59,195 nt of DNA from Nitrospiraceae bacterium (GCA_003599505.1 QZKO01000031.1:1-59195); one strand, 5' to 3'. Numbered from the stretch's first letter, positions 43,987-52,641 are shown. Numbers and translations are program-made. Notes: generated by a model not told the origin, from the letters alone.

Positions 43987-45871
43987 CATGAACAAACTTA
44001 ACAGCGTAAACGAGCTTACGGAGTACAGGAAGAAACTCAAAGCCGAGACGTTCAGGCCTGACAGGCTGAGGGCGAGGGTCTGCTGCGGCACCGCCTGCAC
44101 GGCAACAGGCGCCCATCAGGTCATCGACGCCTTTAAAAAAGAATCCTCTCAGTCCGGGATAGATCTGGAAATCGTCAAGACCGGATGTCAGGGGATATGT
44201 CAGAAAGGGCCTGTCTTAAAAGTTGAGCCCATGGACATTTTCTATCAGCGGACCAAACCCGCGAGCGTCCCGTGGATAATGAGTTATTCGATCCTGGGAA
44301 GCATGCCTTACAGGCAAGGACTTTACAGGGACAGCTTCCTCAGCGAACCTGTGCCGGTAATGACCGACGTCCCATTTTACAAGAAACAGATAAGGATAGC
44401 GCTGAGAAACAACGGCAAGATCGACCCCTGCAACATAAGCCATTATATCGCGGTCGGCGGGTACGCGGCGCTCGGAAAGGCGCTTTCAGACATGACGCCG
44501 GACACGGTGCTTGCTGAAGTTGATAAGGCAAATCTCAGAGGAAGGGGCGGCGCCGGATTCCCCGCTGGAAAGAAATGGAAGCATACCAAATCCGCCTCAG
44601 GCAATATAAAATTCGTAATCGCAAACGGCGACGAGGGCGACCCCGGGGCCTTCATGGACAGGTCCATCATGGAGGGCGACCCGCACAGTCTTCTTGAAGG
44701 AATGGCATTGTGCGCGTACGCGATAAACGCGCAATATGGAATCATATACGTCAGGCATGAATATCCCCTCGCGGTCAAAAACCTCGGGATAGCGATAAAG
44801 CAGGCTGAAGAATTAGGGCTGCTCGGCAAAAATATCCTCGGCAGCGATTTCAGCTTCACTATCGACATCAGGGAAGGCGCGGGCGCGTTTGTATGCGGTG
44901 AATCCACCGCGCTTGTGGCGTCAATAGAAGGGGAAAGGGGGTTCCCGAGACCGCGACCTCCGAGACTTTCAGAGCATGGGGGCGGGGCCTGGGGTTATCC
45001 GACCAACCTCAACAACATTGAAACTTACGCGTGTGTTCCGGTGATTGTTGAGAAAGGCTCTGACTTCTTCCTTTCAATCGGCACAAAGACTTCCCCCGGC
45101 ACAAAGGTCTTCGCCCTCACAGGGAAAGTCAAAAACACCGGGCTTGTCGAAGTCCCCATGGGAATAACTCTGAGGGAAATAATCTACGACATCGGCGGCG
45201 GAATTTTAGGAGATAAAAAATTCAAGGCTGTTCAGACAGGCGGCCCTTCCGGCGGCTGCATCCCTCCTGAACATCTGGACCTGCCGGTAGACTTCGATTC
45301 ATTGGCGTCCGTCGGCTCCATGATGGGTTCGGGCGGTATGGTCGTCATGGATGAAGACACCTGCATGGTAGACGTGGCAAAATTCTTTCTCTCGTTCACA
45401 CAGTCCGAGTCCTGCGGCAAGTGTCCTCCATGCAGGATCGGCACCTACCAGATGCTTGAGATACTGAAGAGAATAACATCCGGACAGGGACAGGACGGCG
45501 ACATCGAGAGACTTGAGGATTTAGGCAGAAAGATCGTCAAAGGCTCGCTCTGCGGTCTTGGAAACAGCGCGCCGAACCCCGTGCTTACGACCATTAAATA
45601 TTTCAGGGAAGAATACGAGGAGCACATCAAAGACAAATACTGCCGCGCGAAAATATGCAGTGGTCTCGGCATCTTCAGGATAGAACATGATGAATGCTTC
45701 CTCTGCGGTCTCTGCAAACAGGCCTGCGCCTTCGGAGCGGTAAAGGAGTCAAGGAATAAATTCTTCATCGACCAGGACTACTGCACGAAATGCAAGGCGT
45801 GTTATACCGCCTGCCCGATCGGCGCGGTCAGGATAGAGAAGCAGAAAAGACAGGGTTTGGAGGTTAAATGA
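43979..45871 (+). CDS. NuoF-like NADH-binding flavoprotein with extra Fe-S domains
   Basis: A 630-residue protein in four parts. An N-terminal thioredoxin-like [2Fe-2S] domain has Cys36, Cys40, Cys70 and Cys74. The FMN/NADH domain follows (RGRGGAGFPAGKKW at 188-200; NGDEGDPGAFMDR), then SLBB and the N3-type 4Fe-4S site (SCGKCPPCRIG, Cys479, 482, 485). A C-terminal 2[4Fe-4S] ferredoxin completes it (cysteine runs from 573 and 602). This is the layout of HydB/NfnB-type subunits of bifurcating hydrogenases and formate dehydrogenases. It overlaps the NuoE-like gene by 8 bases and the Fe-S gene by 4. It probably links NAD(H) to the CODH electron pool. Confidence 0.93.
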   Translation: MNNMNKLNSVNELTEYRKKLKAETFRPDRLRARVCCGTACTATGAHQVIDAFKKESSQSGIDLEIVKTGCQGICQKGPVLKVEPMDIFYQRTKPASVPWIMSYSILGSMPYRQGLYRDSFLSEPVPVMTDVPFYKKQIRIALRNNGKIDPCNISHYIAVGGYAALGKALSDMTPDTVLAEVDKANLRGRGGAGFPAGKKWKHTKSASGNIKFVIANGDEGDPGAFMDRSIMEGDPHSLLEGMALCAYAINAQYGIIYVRHEYPLAVKNLGIAIKQAEELGLLGKNILGSDFSFTIDIREGAGAFVCGESTALVASIEGERGFPRPRPPRLSEHGGGAWGYPTNLNNIETYACVPVIVEKGSDFFLSIGTKTSPGTKVFALTGKVKNTGLVEVPMGITLREIIYDIGGGILGDKKFKAVQTGGPSGGCIPPEHLDLPVDFDSLASVGSMMGSGGMVVMDEDTCMVDVAKFFLSFTQSESCGKCPPCRIGTYQMLEILKRITSGQGQDGDIERLEDLGRKIVKGSLCGLGNSAPNPVLTTIKYFREEYEEHIKDKYCRAKICSGLGIFRIEHDECFLCGLCKQACAFGAVKESRNKFFIDQDYCTKCKACYTACPIGAVRIEKQKRQGLEVK

Positions 45872-46455
45872 CGGAACAAACAGAAAAAAAACTCGATGAC
45901 ATAAAAAAAGAGGCTGACCGGAAAAACTGTCCTGTACAGAAGTCGCTTTATTTCATTGACGAATTCCTTTCCGGCCCCATGTGCGGGAAATGCTTTCCCT
46001 GTTCTTTTGGAAGCTACGAGGCAAGGGTAAGGCTAAGGAGGCTGGCAGGCGGGACCGGTTCGGAAGAAGACGTTGCCGCGGTAAAAAGGATAGCTTCAAA
46101 TATGTCTGAAGCCTCGATGTGCAAAAAAGGGAAAGACACCGCTAAATACATACTCGAACATATAGATTCAAAAGAGTTCGCAGAACATGTCTCAGGGGTC
46201 TGCGCCCGGAATGAATGTATGGAATATTTCAAATATGTCATCGTGCCGGACAAATGCGACATGTGCGGCATCTGTCTGGATGTCTGCAAGGATAACGCTA
46301 TTACCGGAGAGAAGAAGAAATCCTATTTGTCCGGCTACCGTCCTTTTGAAATAGCGCAGAAGAGGTGCTCAAAATGCGGTAAATGCGTAACGGTCTGCCC
46401 GACAGGGGCGATTGTGGTTGTGAATGTGAAGGAAAGAGAGACGGCGGGAGTTTAA
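45868..46455 (+). CDS. Stand-alone duplicate of the NuoF C-terminal Fe-S region
   Basis: A 195-residue iron-sulfur protein. The first part has MCGKCFPCSFGSYEARVRLRRL (Cys39, 42, 45) and SMCKKG (Cys85), an N3-like 4Fe-4S site. The second part is a 2[4Fe-4S] ferredoxin (Cys130/133/136/140 and Cys167/170/173/177). It aligns by eye, domain for domain, with the last 160 residues of the NuoF-like protein encoded immediately upstream, but lacks the flavin and NADH domains. It looks like a duplicated tail that became its own subunit. It overlaps the NuoF-like gene by 4 bases, so they are probably made together. It could carry electrons to ferredoxin or to the NuoG-like subunit. Confidence 0.85.
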   Translation: MTEQTEKKLDDIKKEADRKNCPVQKSLYFIDEFLSGPMCGKCFPCSFGSYEARVRLRRLAGGTGSEEDVAAVKRIASNMSEASMCKKGKDTAKYILEHIDSKEFAEHVSGVCARNECMEYFKYVIVPDKCDMCGICLDVCKDNAITGEKKKSYLSGYRPFEIAQKRCSKCGKCVTVCPTGAIVVVNVKERETAGV

Positions 46456-46502
46456 GAAAAGAATAGGTCTTAGATGACCAATAAGACATATAGGGAGGAA
46501 CA

Positions 46503-48518
46503 ATGTCCAAAACAGTTTCTTTAAAAATAGACGCTAAAGAGGTAAAGGTCCCTGAAGGGACCAATCTGATCGATGCCGCGGAATCAGCGGGGATACACAT
46601 CCCTAACCTTTGTTATCTTAAGGGCACGAGAAGCATCGGAGCGTGCAGGATGTGCCTTGTCGAGGTTGAAGGCGCTAAAGGCCATTCGGTCGGCTGCATC
46701 ACGAAAGTTAAAGAAGGGATGAACGTCAAGACAACCACCCCCCAGATTGAGGAGATGCGGAAATTCATCCTCGACCTTGTGCTCTCGATGCATCCGCTGG
46801 ACTGCATGACCTGCACCAAGGCCGGTGTATGCACCCTCCAGCAGTACGCGTATGACCAGGGCATAAAGGAATCCAATTTTACGAGAAAAAAATTCGGGTA
46901 TCCGGTCGACGCCGCGAACCCTTTCATCAAGAGAGACCCTGATTATTGCATACTCTGCGCGAGGTGCGTGCGGGTCTGCAAGGAACAGGGGACAAACGTG
47001 CTCGACTTCATGGGCAGGGGCGTCGGCGCAAAAGTCGTCACCGCCATGGACAAACCCCTCCAGGAATCCGGCTGCACCTTCTGCGGAAGCTGTGTGGACG
47101 CGTGTCCGGTCAACGCCCTGCTCGAAGCGGACCGCTGGAGAAAAGGCAGGGAATGGGACTACACAAAGACAAAGTCGGCATGCCTCTCCTGTGGAAACGG
47201 CTGCGATATCACAGTCAGCACAAAAGACGGCGGCCTTGTAAAAATAAATTCAGGGGGCGAGGAAGGCTCTGCTGAAAAATACATATGCGCAATCGGCCGG
47301 TTCGGGTTCGATGCCGTTTCCTCGGACGCGAGGGTCACTGTCCCGATGGTCAGGGTAAACGGGGAGCTGAAGGAAGCTGCGTGGAAAGAAGCGCTGGACC
47401 TTGCCTCTGAAAAATTAAAAGCGGCAGCCGGCAGCACAGGGATCATAAGCACGGCGGGAATCCTCAATCAGGACGCCTTTGTGCTTTCAAAATTCGCGTC
47501 CGATGTCGTGAGGACAAAAAATGTTGATACCACCGCAAGTCTTTACGCGGAGGCTGATTCCATGAAATTCTCCGATTCAGCGGATATGGATTCTGCTGAC
47601 GTTATTGTTTTAGCGGGTCTGAATCCGTCGCAATGGGAAAGGGTCCTGCCCGCGCTTGACGCGTCAACCAGAAGGAGAGTTGCGAGGGGCGCCAAACTCG
47701 TTGTGATAAATTCCGGTGAGACAAGGGCTTCCTCAGTCGCGACAGTCAACATAGCCGCTGATGAAGCGTCAGCGTTTGCTCAAATCTCGAAGGCGCTAAT
47801 CTCAAAAGGCAAAAAAGCGGACAACGCGCTTGCATCCGCTGTTTCCGGGCTTACAGTACCGGAAGACGCGGAAAAGGCGGCAGCCTTATTGGCTGAGGCT
47901 AAATCTCCTGTTATATTCTGCCACCCCTCCCTCTTCAATGCGGCAAGAAACATTTCTCTCTTAACTGACATTAAGGTTGTAGCCGTGCCGTTTGAGGCAA
48001 ACGCGAGGGGCGTCGTTTCTCTTGGACTTACCACCGAAGGGAAGACCTACAATGAAATGGTTTCGGGAGGTTTGAATGTCCTGTACGCGGTCGGCGAAGT
48101 CCCGGTTACAAAACGGCCGGATGTGAAATTCCTTATTGTCCAGACCTCGTACATGACAGAGCTCGCGAAACAGGCGGACGTCATACTGCCTGCCTCAACA
48201 TGCCTTGAATCTGAAGGCACGATAATCAACTACCTCGGCAAGGTCAAAGAAGTTGAAAAAGCGGTTGAACCCGCGGGCGAATCAAAACAGCACAAGAATA
48301 TATTGATTGAGCTTTCAAAAATTATGGGAAACCCGATAAAGGAATCAGCAGCCAAGATGAAGAGCGCGTTCCAGGTCAAGGAGAAACCGGCATTTAAACC
48401 CTTCGAAAAGAAACAGGGGCTTGATATTGATCCGTCTGAATTTAACGACGCCGTCAATAAATCCGTAATCTATTCTTCACGGCTTGCCTGGCTGAAAGAA
48501 GTAATGACAGAGGCGTAG
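46503..48518 (+). CDS. NuoG-like iron-sulfur subunit with partial molybdopterin-oxidoreductase domain
   Basis: A 671-residue protein. The N-terminal 2Fe-2S site uses Cys37, 48, 51 and 65; the His-ligated 4Fe-4S site is His97, Cys101, 104 and 110 (HPLDCMTCTKAGVC); two further 4Fe-4S sites follow (YCILCARCVRVC, CTFCGSCVDAC) and then an N7-like CLSCGNGC. The rest (about 290-600) is the molybdopterin-oxidoreductase fold of NuoG without the C-terminal cofactor-binding domain and with no active-site Cys or Sec as in formate dehydrogenase. It is probably a wire, not a catalyst, bridging the NuoEF-like pair to CODH or ferredoxin. A few more genes would tell whether formate dehydrogenase is close by. 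Confidence 0.88.
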   Translation: MSKTVSLKIDAKEVKVPEGTNLIDAAESAGIHIPNLCYLKGTRSIGACRMCLVEVEGAKGHSVGCITKVKEGMNVKTTTPQIEEMRKFILDLVLSMHPLDCMTCTKAGVCTLQQYAYDQGIKESNFTRKKFGYPVDAANPFIKRDPDYCILCARCVRVCKEQGTNVLDFMGRGVGAKVVTAMDKPLQESGCTFCGSCVDACPVNALLEADRWRKGREWDYTKTKSACLSCGNGCDITVSTKDGGLVKINSGGEEGSAEKYICAIGRFGFDAVSSDARVTVPMVRVNGELKEAAWKEALDLASEKLKAAAGSTGIISTAGILNQDAFVLSKFASDVVRTKNVDTTASLYAEADSMKFSDSADMDSADVIVLAGLNPSQWERVLPALDASTRRRVARGAKLVVINSGETRASSVATVNIAADEASAFAQISKALISKGKKADNALASAVSGLTVPEDAEKAAALLAEAKSPVIFCHPSLFNAARNISLLTDIKVVAVPFEANARGVVSLGLTTEGKTYNEMVSGGLNVLYAVGEVPVTKRPDVKFLIVQTSYMTELAKQADVILPASTCLESEGTIINYLGKVKEVEKAVEPAGESKQHKNILIELSKIMGNPIKESAAKMKSAFQVKEKPAFKPFEKKQGLDIDPSEFNDAVNKSVIYSSRLAWLKEVMTEA

Positions 48519-48527
48519 AGTTGTAGG

Positions 48528-48989
48528 GTGGCCCACATCCTCGTTGACGGTTACAACCTCATCGGCATCGCCCACAAAGACCTTGAAAAAGAGCGCGATG
48601 GCCTGGTCCGGAAACTTTATGAATATTCAACGGCAAAAGGTCATCACGTCACATTAGTTTTTGACGGCTGGAAAAACGGGCAGAAGGACGAGACAAAAAC
48701 AGTCATGGGAAACCTGACCGTTATCTATTCGAGGCTCGGGGAAAACGCGGATACGGTCATCAGGGAGATATTATCCGCTGCGACAAAACCCTGGATTGTC
48801 GTAAGCTCGGACCGGGAGATTTCCGGTTTCGCTGAAAGAAAAGACTTCGCCGCCGTTACCTCTAATGAATTTGAAAGGAAGCTTGATAACGATGAGGATT
48901 TCGAACGCGCCCCTGTCCTGCGTAAAGGCATTTCCGGAAGGTTGTCAAAAAAGGGGAAAAGAAAAATCCAGGCGCTAAAAAAATTGTAG
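48528..48989 (+). CDS. NYN-domain (YacP-like) protein
   Basis: A 153-residue protein of the YacP/NYN family of PIN-like RNases. It starts at a GTG 9 bases after the NuoG-like stop. The first strand carries LVDGYNLIG with the conserved aspartate. VTLVFDGWKNG is the second acidic strand, ADTVIREIL the third, and WIVVSSDREISGFAER carries the last aspartates. In Bacillus the relative Rae1 cuts mRNA on the ribosome. The last part is rich in lysine (SKKGKRKIQALKKL). Its TAG stop is inside a GTAGGGG palindrome. Confidence 0.8.
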   Translation: MAHILVDGYNLIGIAHKDLEKERDGLVRKLYEYSTAKGHHVTLVFDGWKNGQKDETKTVMGNLTVIYSRLGENADTVIREILSAATKPWIVVSSDREISGFAERKDFAAVTSNEFERKLDNDEDFERAPVLRKGISGRLSKKGKRKIQALKKL

Positions 48990-49010
48990 GGGCAACTTAC
49001 CCCGCCCTAC
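48986..49010. repeat. GTAGGGG...CCCTAC palindrome between convergent genes
   Basis: GTAGGGGCAACTTACCCC followed by GCCCTAC. The TAG in the left arm is the stop codon of the NYN gene and, on the other strand, the TAG in the right arm is the stop codon of the Crp/Fnr gene. It may also serve as a shared terminator. Confidence 0.7.
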
Positions 49011-49711
49011 TCTTCAAGAAACCTGTTCAGGGAAACAACCTTTATTGATATCCTGCCGTCAGAAGATTTGACCATGCCCCTTTTCTGAAACTTGCTCATG
49101 GTCCTGATGCATGTCTCAACCGTTGTCCCGACCATTTCGGCTATCTCCTGGCGGGTCAACGGAAAGTCTATCTTCCTGAACCCGTTGTCGTCGATCCCTA
49201 CTTTTTCCGAAAGCTTCAGCAGGAGAGAGGCGATCCTCTTCTCGACCCTTTCCGTCGCGATATTCTTCAGCATTTCATGGGCGTCTCTCAGCTTGTCGCT
49301 GAAGTACCTGACTATCTCAAGCTTCAGGATCGGATATTCTTCCATGATCTTCAGCAGGTTCTGACGGCTTATACGCACGGCCGTTGTGGACTCCATCGCC
49401 TGTGCGGACGCGGGATAAGGTTTCTTGTCCAGCACGGCTACCCCTCCGAAGATGTCCCCGGGCGACATAATCTCCAGGATGATGTCTTTCCCCATCATGG
49501 TGTGCTTCAGGATTTTCACATTGCCTTCAGCGACAATGTAGAAGCTGTCGGACGGGTCCCCCTCGGTAAAAACCGTTTCGTTGTTCCTGAACGTGAGGTT
49601 CTCGAAAAGAGGGGTTATCTTCTTTATTTCCGTTTCCGTGAGAGGAGAGAATATCTCGCTCTTCTTCAGTATCTCGGAAATCTTATGGCCGGTTACAGGA
49701 GATTTCTTCAT
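49007..49711 (-). CDS. Crp/Fnr-family transcriptional regulator
   Basis: A 234-residue regulator. The N-terminal cyclic-nucleotide-binding-like barrel (about 20-145) has the typical VFTEGDPSDSFYIVAEGNVKIL run. It lacks the arrangement of cysteines of an Fnr Fe-S cluster, so it is not an oxygen sensor of the classic type. The C-terminal winged helix (about 155-225) includes LTRQEIAEMVGTTVETCIRTMSKFQKRG, the recognition helix. The gene is single. It sits next to the CODH/Nuo module and the flagellar operon; its targets cannot be told. Confidence 0.88.
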   Translation of the reverse strand: MKKSPVTGHKISEILKKSEIFSPLTETEIKKITPLFENLTFRNNETVFTEGDPSDSFYIVAEGNVKILKHTMMGKDIILEIMSPGDIFGGVAVLDKKPYPASAQAMESTTAVRISRQNLLKIMEEYPILKLEIVRYFSDKLRDAHEMLKNIATERVEKRIASLLLKLSEKVGIDDNGFRKIDFPLTRQEIAEMVGTTVETCIRTMSKFQKRGMVKSSDGRISIKVVSLNRFLEE

Positions 49712-49795
49712 AAGCCTGGGTTCAATATAACTTTATAATTGTGCAATTATAGCATATTTTACCCGCTCCGCATGATTATTTTAATCGATTTGAAA

Positions 49796-49830
49796 ACAAA
49801 AAAAATCCTCCTCCCTTTCAGGAGGAGGAT
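49796..49830 (-). terminator. Rho-independent terminator of the flagellar operon
   Basis: ATCCTCCTCC (49805-49814) and GGAGGAGGAT (49821-49830) form a 10-base-pair stem with a six-base loop. Read on the minus strand the stem is followed by TTTTTTTGTTTT, the classical U-run. It lies 27 bases after the motE-like stop, so the flagellar transcript ends here. Confidence 0.88.
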
Positions 49831-49856
49831 ATTTGAGGGGGGGTAATGACCTTTAA

Positions 49857-50303
49857 TTACAATTTCAGCTTCGCGATCTCCTTTGTCAGGAGCGTGGCCT
49901 TTTTTGAGTCCATCATCCCTATTACAAGTCCAGCCTTTTTACTTTCCATTTTCAGCAGTATCTGGACCGCTGTCCCGTTATCAAGCCCGCCGAGCCTTGT
50001 CGCCGCGTCTTCCGGCGCCATGGCCTCATACGCCTTTGCCACATGCCTTAACCTTTTGTTCCCGGTTTCCTCCACCTGCTGCAGCGATTTTTCTATCTGC
50101 TGGAGAAGGCCGGAATACTTGGCGATGTCTTCCTCGACTTCCTTCTTCAACACCTTCAGTCTTACGGTTTCCTGTCTGATAACCTCTTCCTTTTTTGCCA
50201 GTTCAAGCTTCTGTTTTTCAACTGACGGCTCCACGCTCTCCTGGGCCTGTGCCGTAAGCGCCGACAAAAGGACCATCATAATGCAAACAAATATTCTTTT
50301 CAT
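49857..50303 (-). CDS. MotE-like periplasmic flagellar motor protein
   Basis: A 148-residue protein with a signal peptide (residues 1-20, ending AQAQ), a long coiled coil (25-95) and a C-terminal MgtE-N-like helical domain (about 98-148: YEAMAPEDAATRLGGLDNGTAVQILLKM). This is the layout of MotE, which in other bacteria helps fold and place MotC beside the stator. It overlaps fliJ by 4 bases and is the last gene before the terminator. MotE is often found exactly here, after fliJ, which supports the call. Confidence 0.82.
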   Translation of the reverse strand: MKRIFVCIMMVLLSALTAQAQESVEPSVEKQKLELAKKEEVIRQETVRLKVLKKEVEEDIAKYSGLLQQIEKSLQQVEETGNKRLRHVAKAYEAMAPEDAATRLGGLDNGTAVQILLKMESKKAGLVIGMMDSKKATLLTKEIAKLKL

Positions 50304-50737
50304 CGCAACCTCCTTGAAAGCGCGAAAAAATCATTTTCTTTCTGTTCCACGTCCAGCCGTTCCTTGTGTTCCTTCCTGACAGCCTTGTTATTAAGCAGCT
50401 CAAACACCTTTTTGTCCTTGTGGGCGGTCACAAGGTTATCTTTCTGATGCGCCAGCTCACTCATGCATTGGGCATGGACTTGTTTCTGTTCGTTTATTTT
50501 CCCGTTGATGCGCGAGAAATAATCGTAACAGGAAATGAGATTGTTTATGTCCAGCGCGCCCTCATCATGTTTCTCGCTGAAATACCTGAACGTATCGAGG
50601 TAATCCTGTTCAAGGGACTGGAGCTTTGATTTTTCCTCATCCGCCCTGTCGGAGGCCTTTTTCACTTCAAGTTCAACCTCCCTTTTCCTGTTATCTTTCA
50701 GCTTCAGTATTTTTGCTATCGTCCTGTTTTTACGCAT
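50300..50737 (-). CDS. fliJ: Flagellar export protein FliJ
   Basis: I start FliJ at the ATG at 50737, which has GGAGAAGGG just upstream, giving 145 residues; a start at 50755 is possible. The protein is almost entirely coiled coil with many Lys and Glu, as expected of FliJ, which sits in the centre of the FliI ATPase ring and moves chaperone-substrate pairs. FliJ is poorly conserved, so the call leans on length, shape and position between fliI and motE. It overlaps fliI by 8 bases. Confidence 0.82.
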   Translation of the reverse strand: MRKNRTIAKILKLKDNRKREVELEVKKASDRADEEKSKLQSLEQDYLDTFRYFSEKHDEGALDINNLISCYDYFSRINGKINEQKQVHAQCMSELAHQKDNLVTAHKDKKVFELLNNKAVRKEHKERLDVEQKENDFFALSRRLR

Positions 50738-52061
50738 TTCCCTTCTCCATTTCATTAAAAATAAAATATAAGCTTTGTACGCTGTCCGCGAAATCTATAT
50801 GCGACTTCATATCCTGCCGGAGATAACTCTTTAACCTGTCAATAAGCCTGATGGAATAATCGACCTTGAAGTTCGAACCGTGCTTGTAAGCGCCGAGATT
50901 TATCATGTCCTCGAACTTCTTGTATATCGACAGGGCCTCAATAAACTTTCCGGCATACTCTCTGTGCCTTTCATCAATGATATGCGGCATTACCCGGCTG
51001 ATCGACTGCAGAACGTCAATACAGGGATAATGGTTTTCCATCGCGAGCTCTCTCGAAAGCACGATGTGTCCGTCAAGGATGGACCTTGACATGTCCGCAA
51101 CGGGTTCGAGCATGTCATCCCCCTCCACAAGTATCGTATAAAGCCCCGTTATGCTGCCCCTCCCTTCAGAGGTCCCCACTTTTTCGAGCAGCTTTGGAAG
51201 GAGGGCAAAAACCGAAGGCGTGTATCCCCTTGTGGTGGGGGGTTCTCCGACGGCAAGACCTATCTCTCTCTGGGCCATCGCGACACGCGTCAGCGAGTCC
51301 ATGAGGAGCAGGACGTCGCTTCCCCTGCTTCTGAAATAGTCGGCGATGGCGGTAGCGGTAAAAGCGCCCCTCACCTTGGCGAGCGGCGTCTGCTCCGATG
51401 TCGATACGACAACAACAGACTTGGCCAACCCCTCTTCCCCGAGATTTTTTTCGACAAATTCCCTGACCTCGCGGCTCCTTTCCCCGATGAGCGCTATTAC
51501 GTTTACAGGGGCCTCCGAATATTTGGCTATCATACCGAGGAGAACGCTTTTCCCGACGCCGGAGCCCGCCATTATCCCTACCCTCTGCCCCTTTCCGCAG
51601 GTCAGCAGTCCGTTTATGGACCTGACGCCCACGTCTATCTGTTCGTCGATCGTCTGTTTCCTGAGCGGATTAATTGAGGTTGAAAAAAGGGGATAGTCTA
51701 CGCCTTCAACAGGCCCCCCGCCGTCTATCGCGTTTCCGGCGGCGTCTATCACCCTCCCTATAAGCTTATCGCCGACCCTGACTGAGATGTTTTTCCCGAG
51801 AGGCAGAACCCTGCTGCCGTGTCTTATGCCGGACACCTCCCCGGTGGCCATAAGAATAACCTTCCCTTCCTTAAACCCGACAACTTCCGCGTCTACCGGG
51901 GGGGCGCTGTCGGAATAAATCCTGCATGCCTCTCCGATGCTTACGTCGATCCCGGTCGCCTTGATAGTGAGTCCGGTTATCTCTATAATCCTCCCGTAGA
52001 CTTTGAGCGGCTCGGAGTCTTCAACTGCGCTTATGTATGGGCCAAGGTCAAGGCTAATCAT
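50730..52061 (-). CDS. fliI: Flagellum-specific ATPase FliI
   Basis: A 443-residue FliI. The Walker A motif is GSGVGKSVLLG, the Walker B strand is DVLLLMDSLTRVAMAQREIGLAVGEPPTTRGYTPSVFALLPKLLE, and GSITGLYTILVEGDD is the arginine-finger region. It hydrolyses ATP to feed the flagellar type III export gate from the cytoplasm. Length and motifs are standard. It overlaps fliH upstream and fliJ downstream by 8 bases each, so synthesis is coupled. Confidence 0.95.
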   Translation of the reverse strand: MISLDLGPYISAVEDSEPLKVYGRIIEITGLTIKATGIDVSIGEACRIYSDSAPPVDAEVVGFKEGKVILMATGEVSGIRHGSRVLPLGKNISVRVGDKLIGRVIDAAGNAIDGGGPVEGVDYPLFSTSINPLRKQTIDEQIDVGVRSINGLLTCGKGQRVGIMAGSGVGKSVLLGMIAKYSEAPVNVIALIGERSREVREFVEKNLGEEGLAKSVVVVSTSEQTPLAKVRGAFTATAIADYFRSRGSDVLLLMDSLTRVAMAQREIGLAVGEPPTTRGYTPSVFALLPKLLEKVGTSEGRGSITGLYTILVEGDDMLEPVADMSRSILDGHIVLSRELAMENHYPCIDVLQSISRVMPHIIDERHREYAGKFIEALSIYKKFEDMINLGAYKHGSNFKVDYSIRLIDRLKSYLRQDMKSHIDFADSVQSLYFIFNEMEKGNA

Positions 52062-52641
52062 CCTTCATCTCTTCCATGATATTCGATAATAAAGAATCGA
52101 TATCCGTTACTACTTCTTCTATATCGCTTATTACCAGAGGTCCCGTAACCGGTATATTTGAATTGACGTCAAAAACCAGATCGGAATGCATATCGAGCAG
52201 CCCCTGATTGTTTTTGGTGAACAGTTCATGGAGCGCGGGATTTATCCGGACCGTTATGGTCCCTCTCCTCTGCAGCTTTTTCAGGGCCTCTTTTACCATA
52301 GTCACAATAATTTCAGGCCTCGTGTTCACTTCTTCAATTATTATCTTCCTGGCTATAGCGGTCGAGAGCTGCACGACCTGACTTTCAAGGGTTTTGATCA
52401 TGCTTTCCTTAAACTCCGTTATCTCTTCAATTATCTTTTCAAGCCGTTCCGTCAGGAGCAGCGCTTTATGTTCTCCCTCCGCATATCCCGCCCTCTCGCC
52501 TGAGGCGAACCCCTCCTCGTATGCCTGCCTCTGGATTTCTTCCGGCCCGGCCCGCAGGCCCCCGCCGGGTCTCTCCACTTCAAGGACCGGCATGGTGAAA
52601 AGGACCGCGTCGCTCCGCTTCAGGATTCTGCTGTTAGACAA
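52054..52641 (-). CDS. fliH: Flagellar assembly protein FliH
   Basis: A 195-residue FliH. It has an N-terminal region with the hydrophobic VLEVERPGGG stretch, then a coiled coil with small-residue repeats (QRQAYEEGFASGERAGYAEGEHKALL), and a C-terminal globular half (VVQLSTAIARKII, TITVRINPALHELF). FliH forms the stalk that holds FliI under the export apparatus. It overlaps fliI and fliG by 8 bases each. Sequence identity in this family is low, so position supports the call. Confidence 0.88.
   Translation of the reverse strand: MSNSRILKRSDAVLFTMPVLEVERPGGGLRAGPEEIQRQAYEEGFASGERAGYAEGEHKALLLTERLEKIIEEITEFKESMIKTLESQVVQLSTAIARKIIIEEVNTRPEIIVTMVKEALKKLQRRGTITVRINPALHELFTKNNQGLLDMHSDLVFDVNSNIPVTGPLVISDIEEVVTDIDSLLSNIMEEMKDD

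Noticed and set aside
46503-48518. Formate dehydrogenase alpha subunit
   Set aside because: The catalytic Cys/Sec region and the C-terminal molybdopterin-binding domain are missing; the NuoG-like reading fits better.
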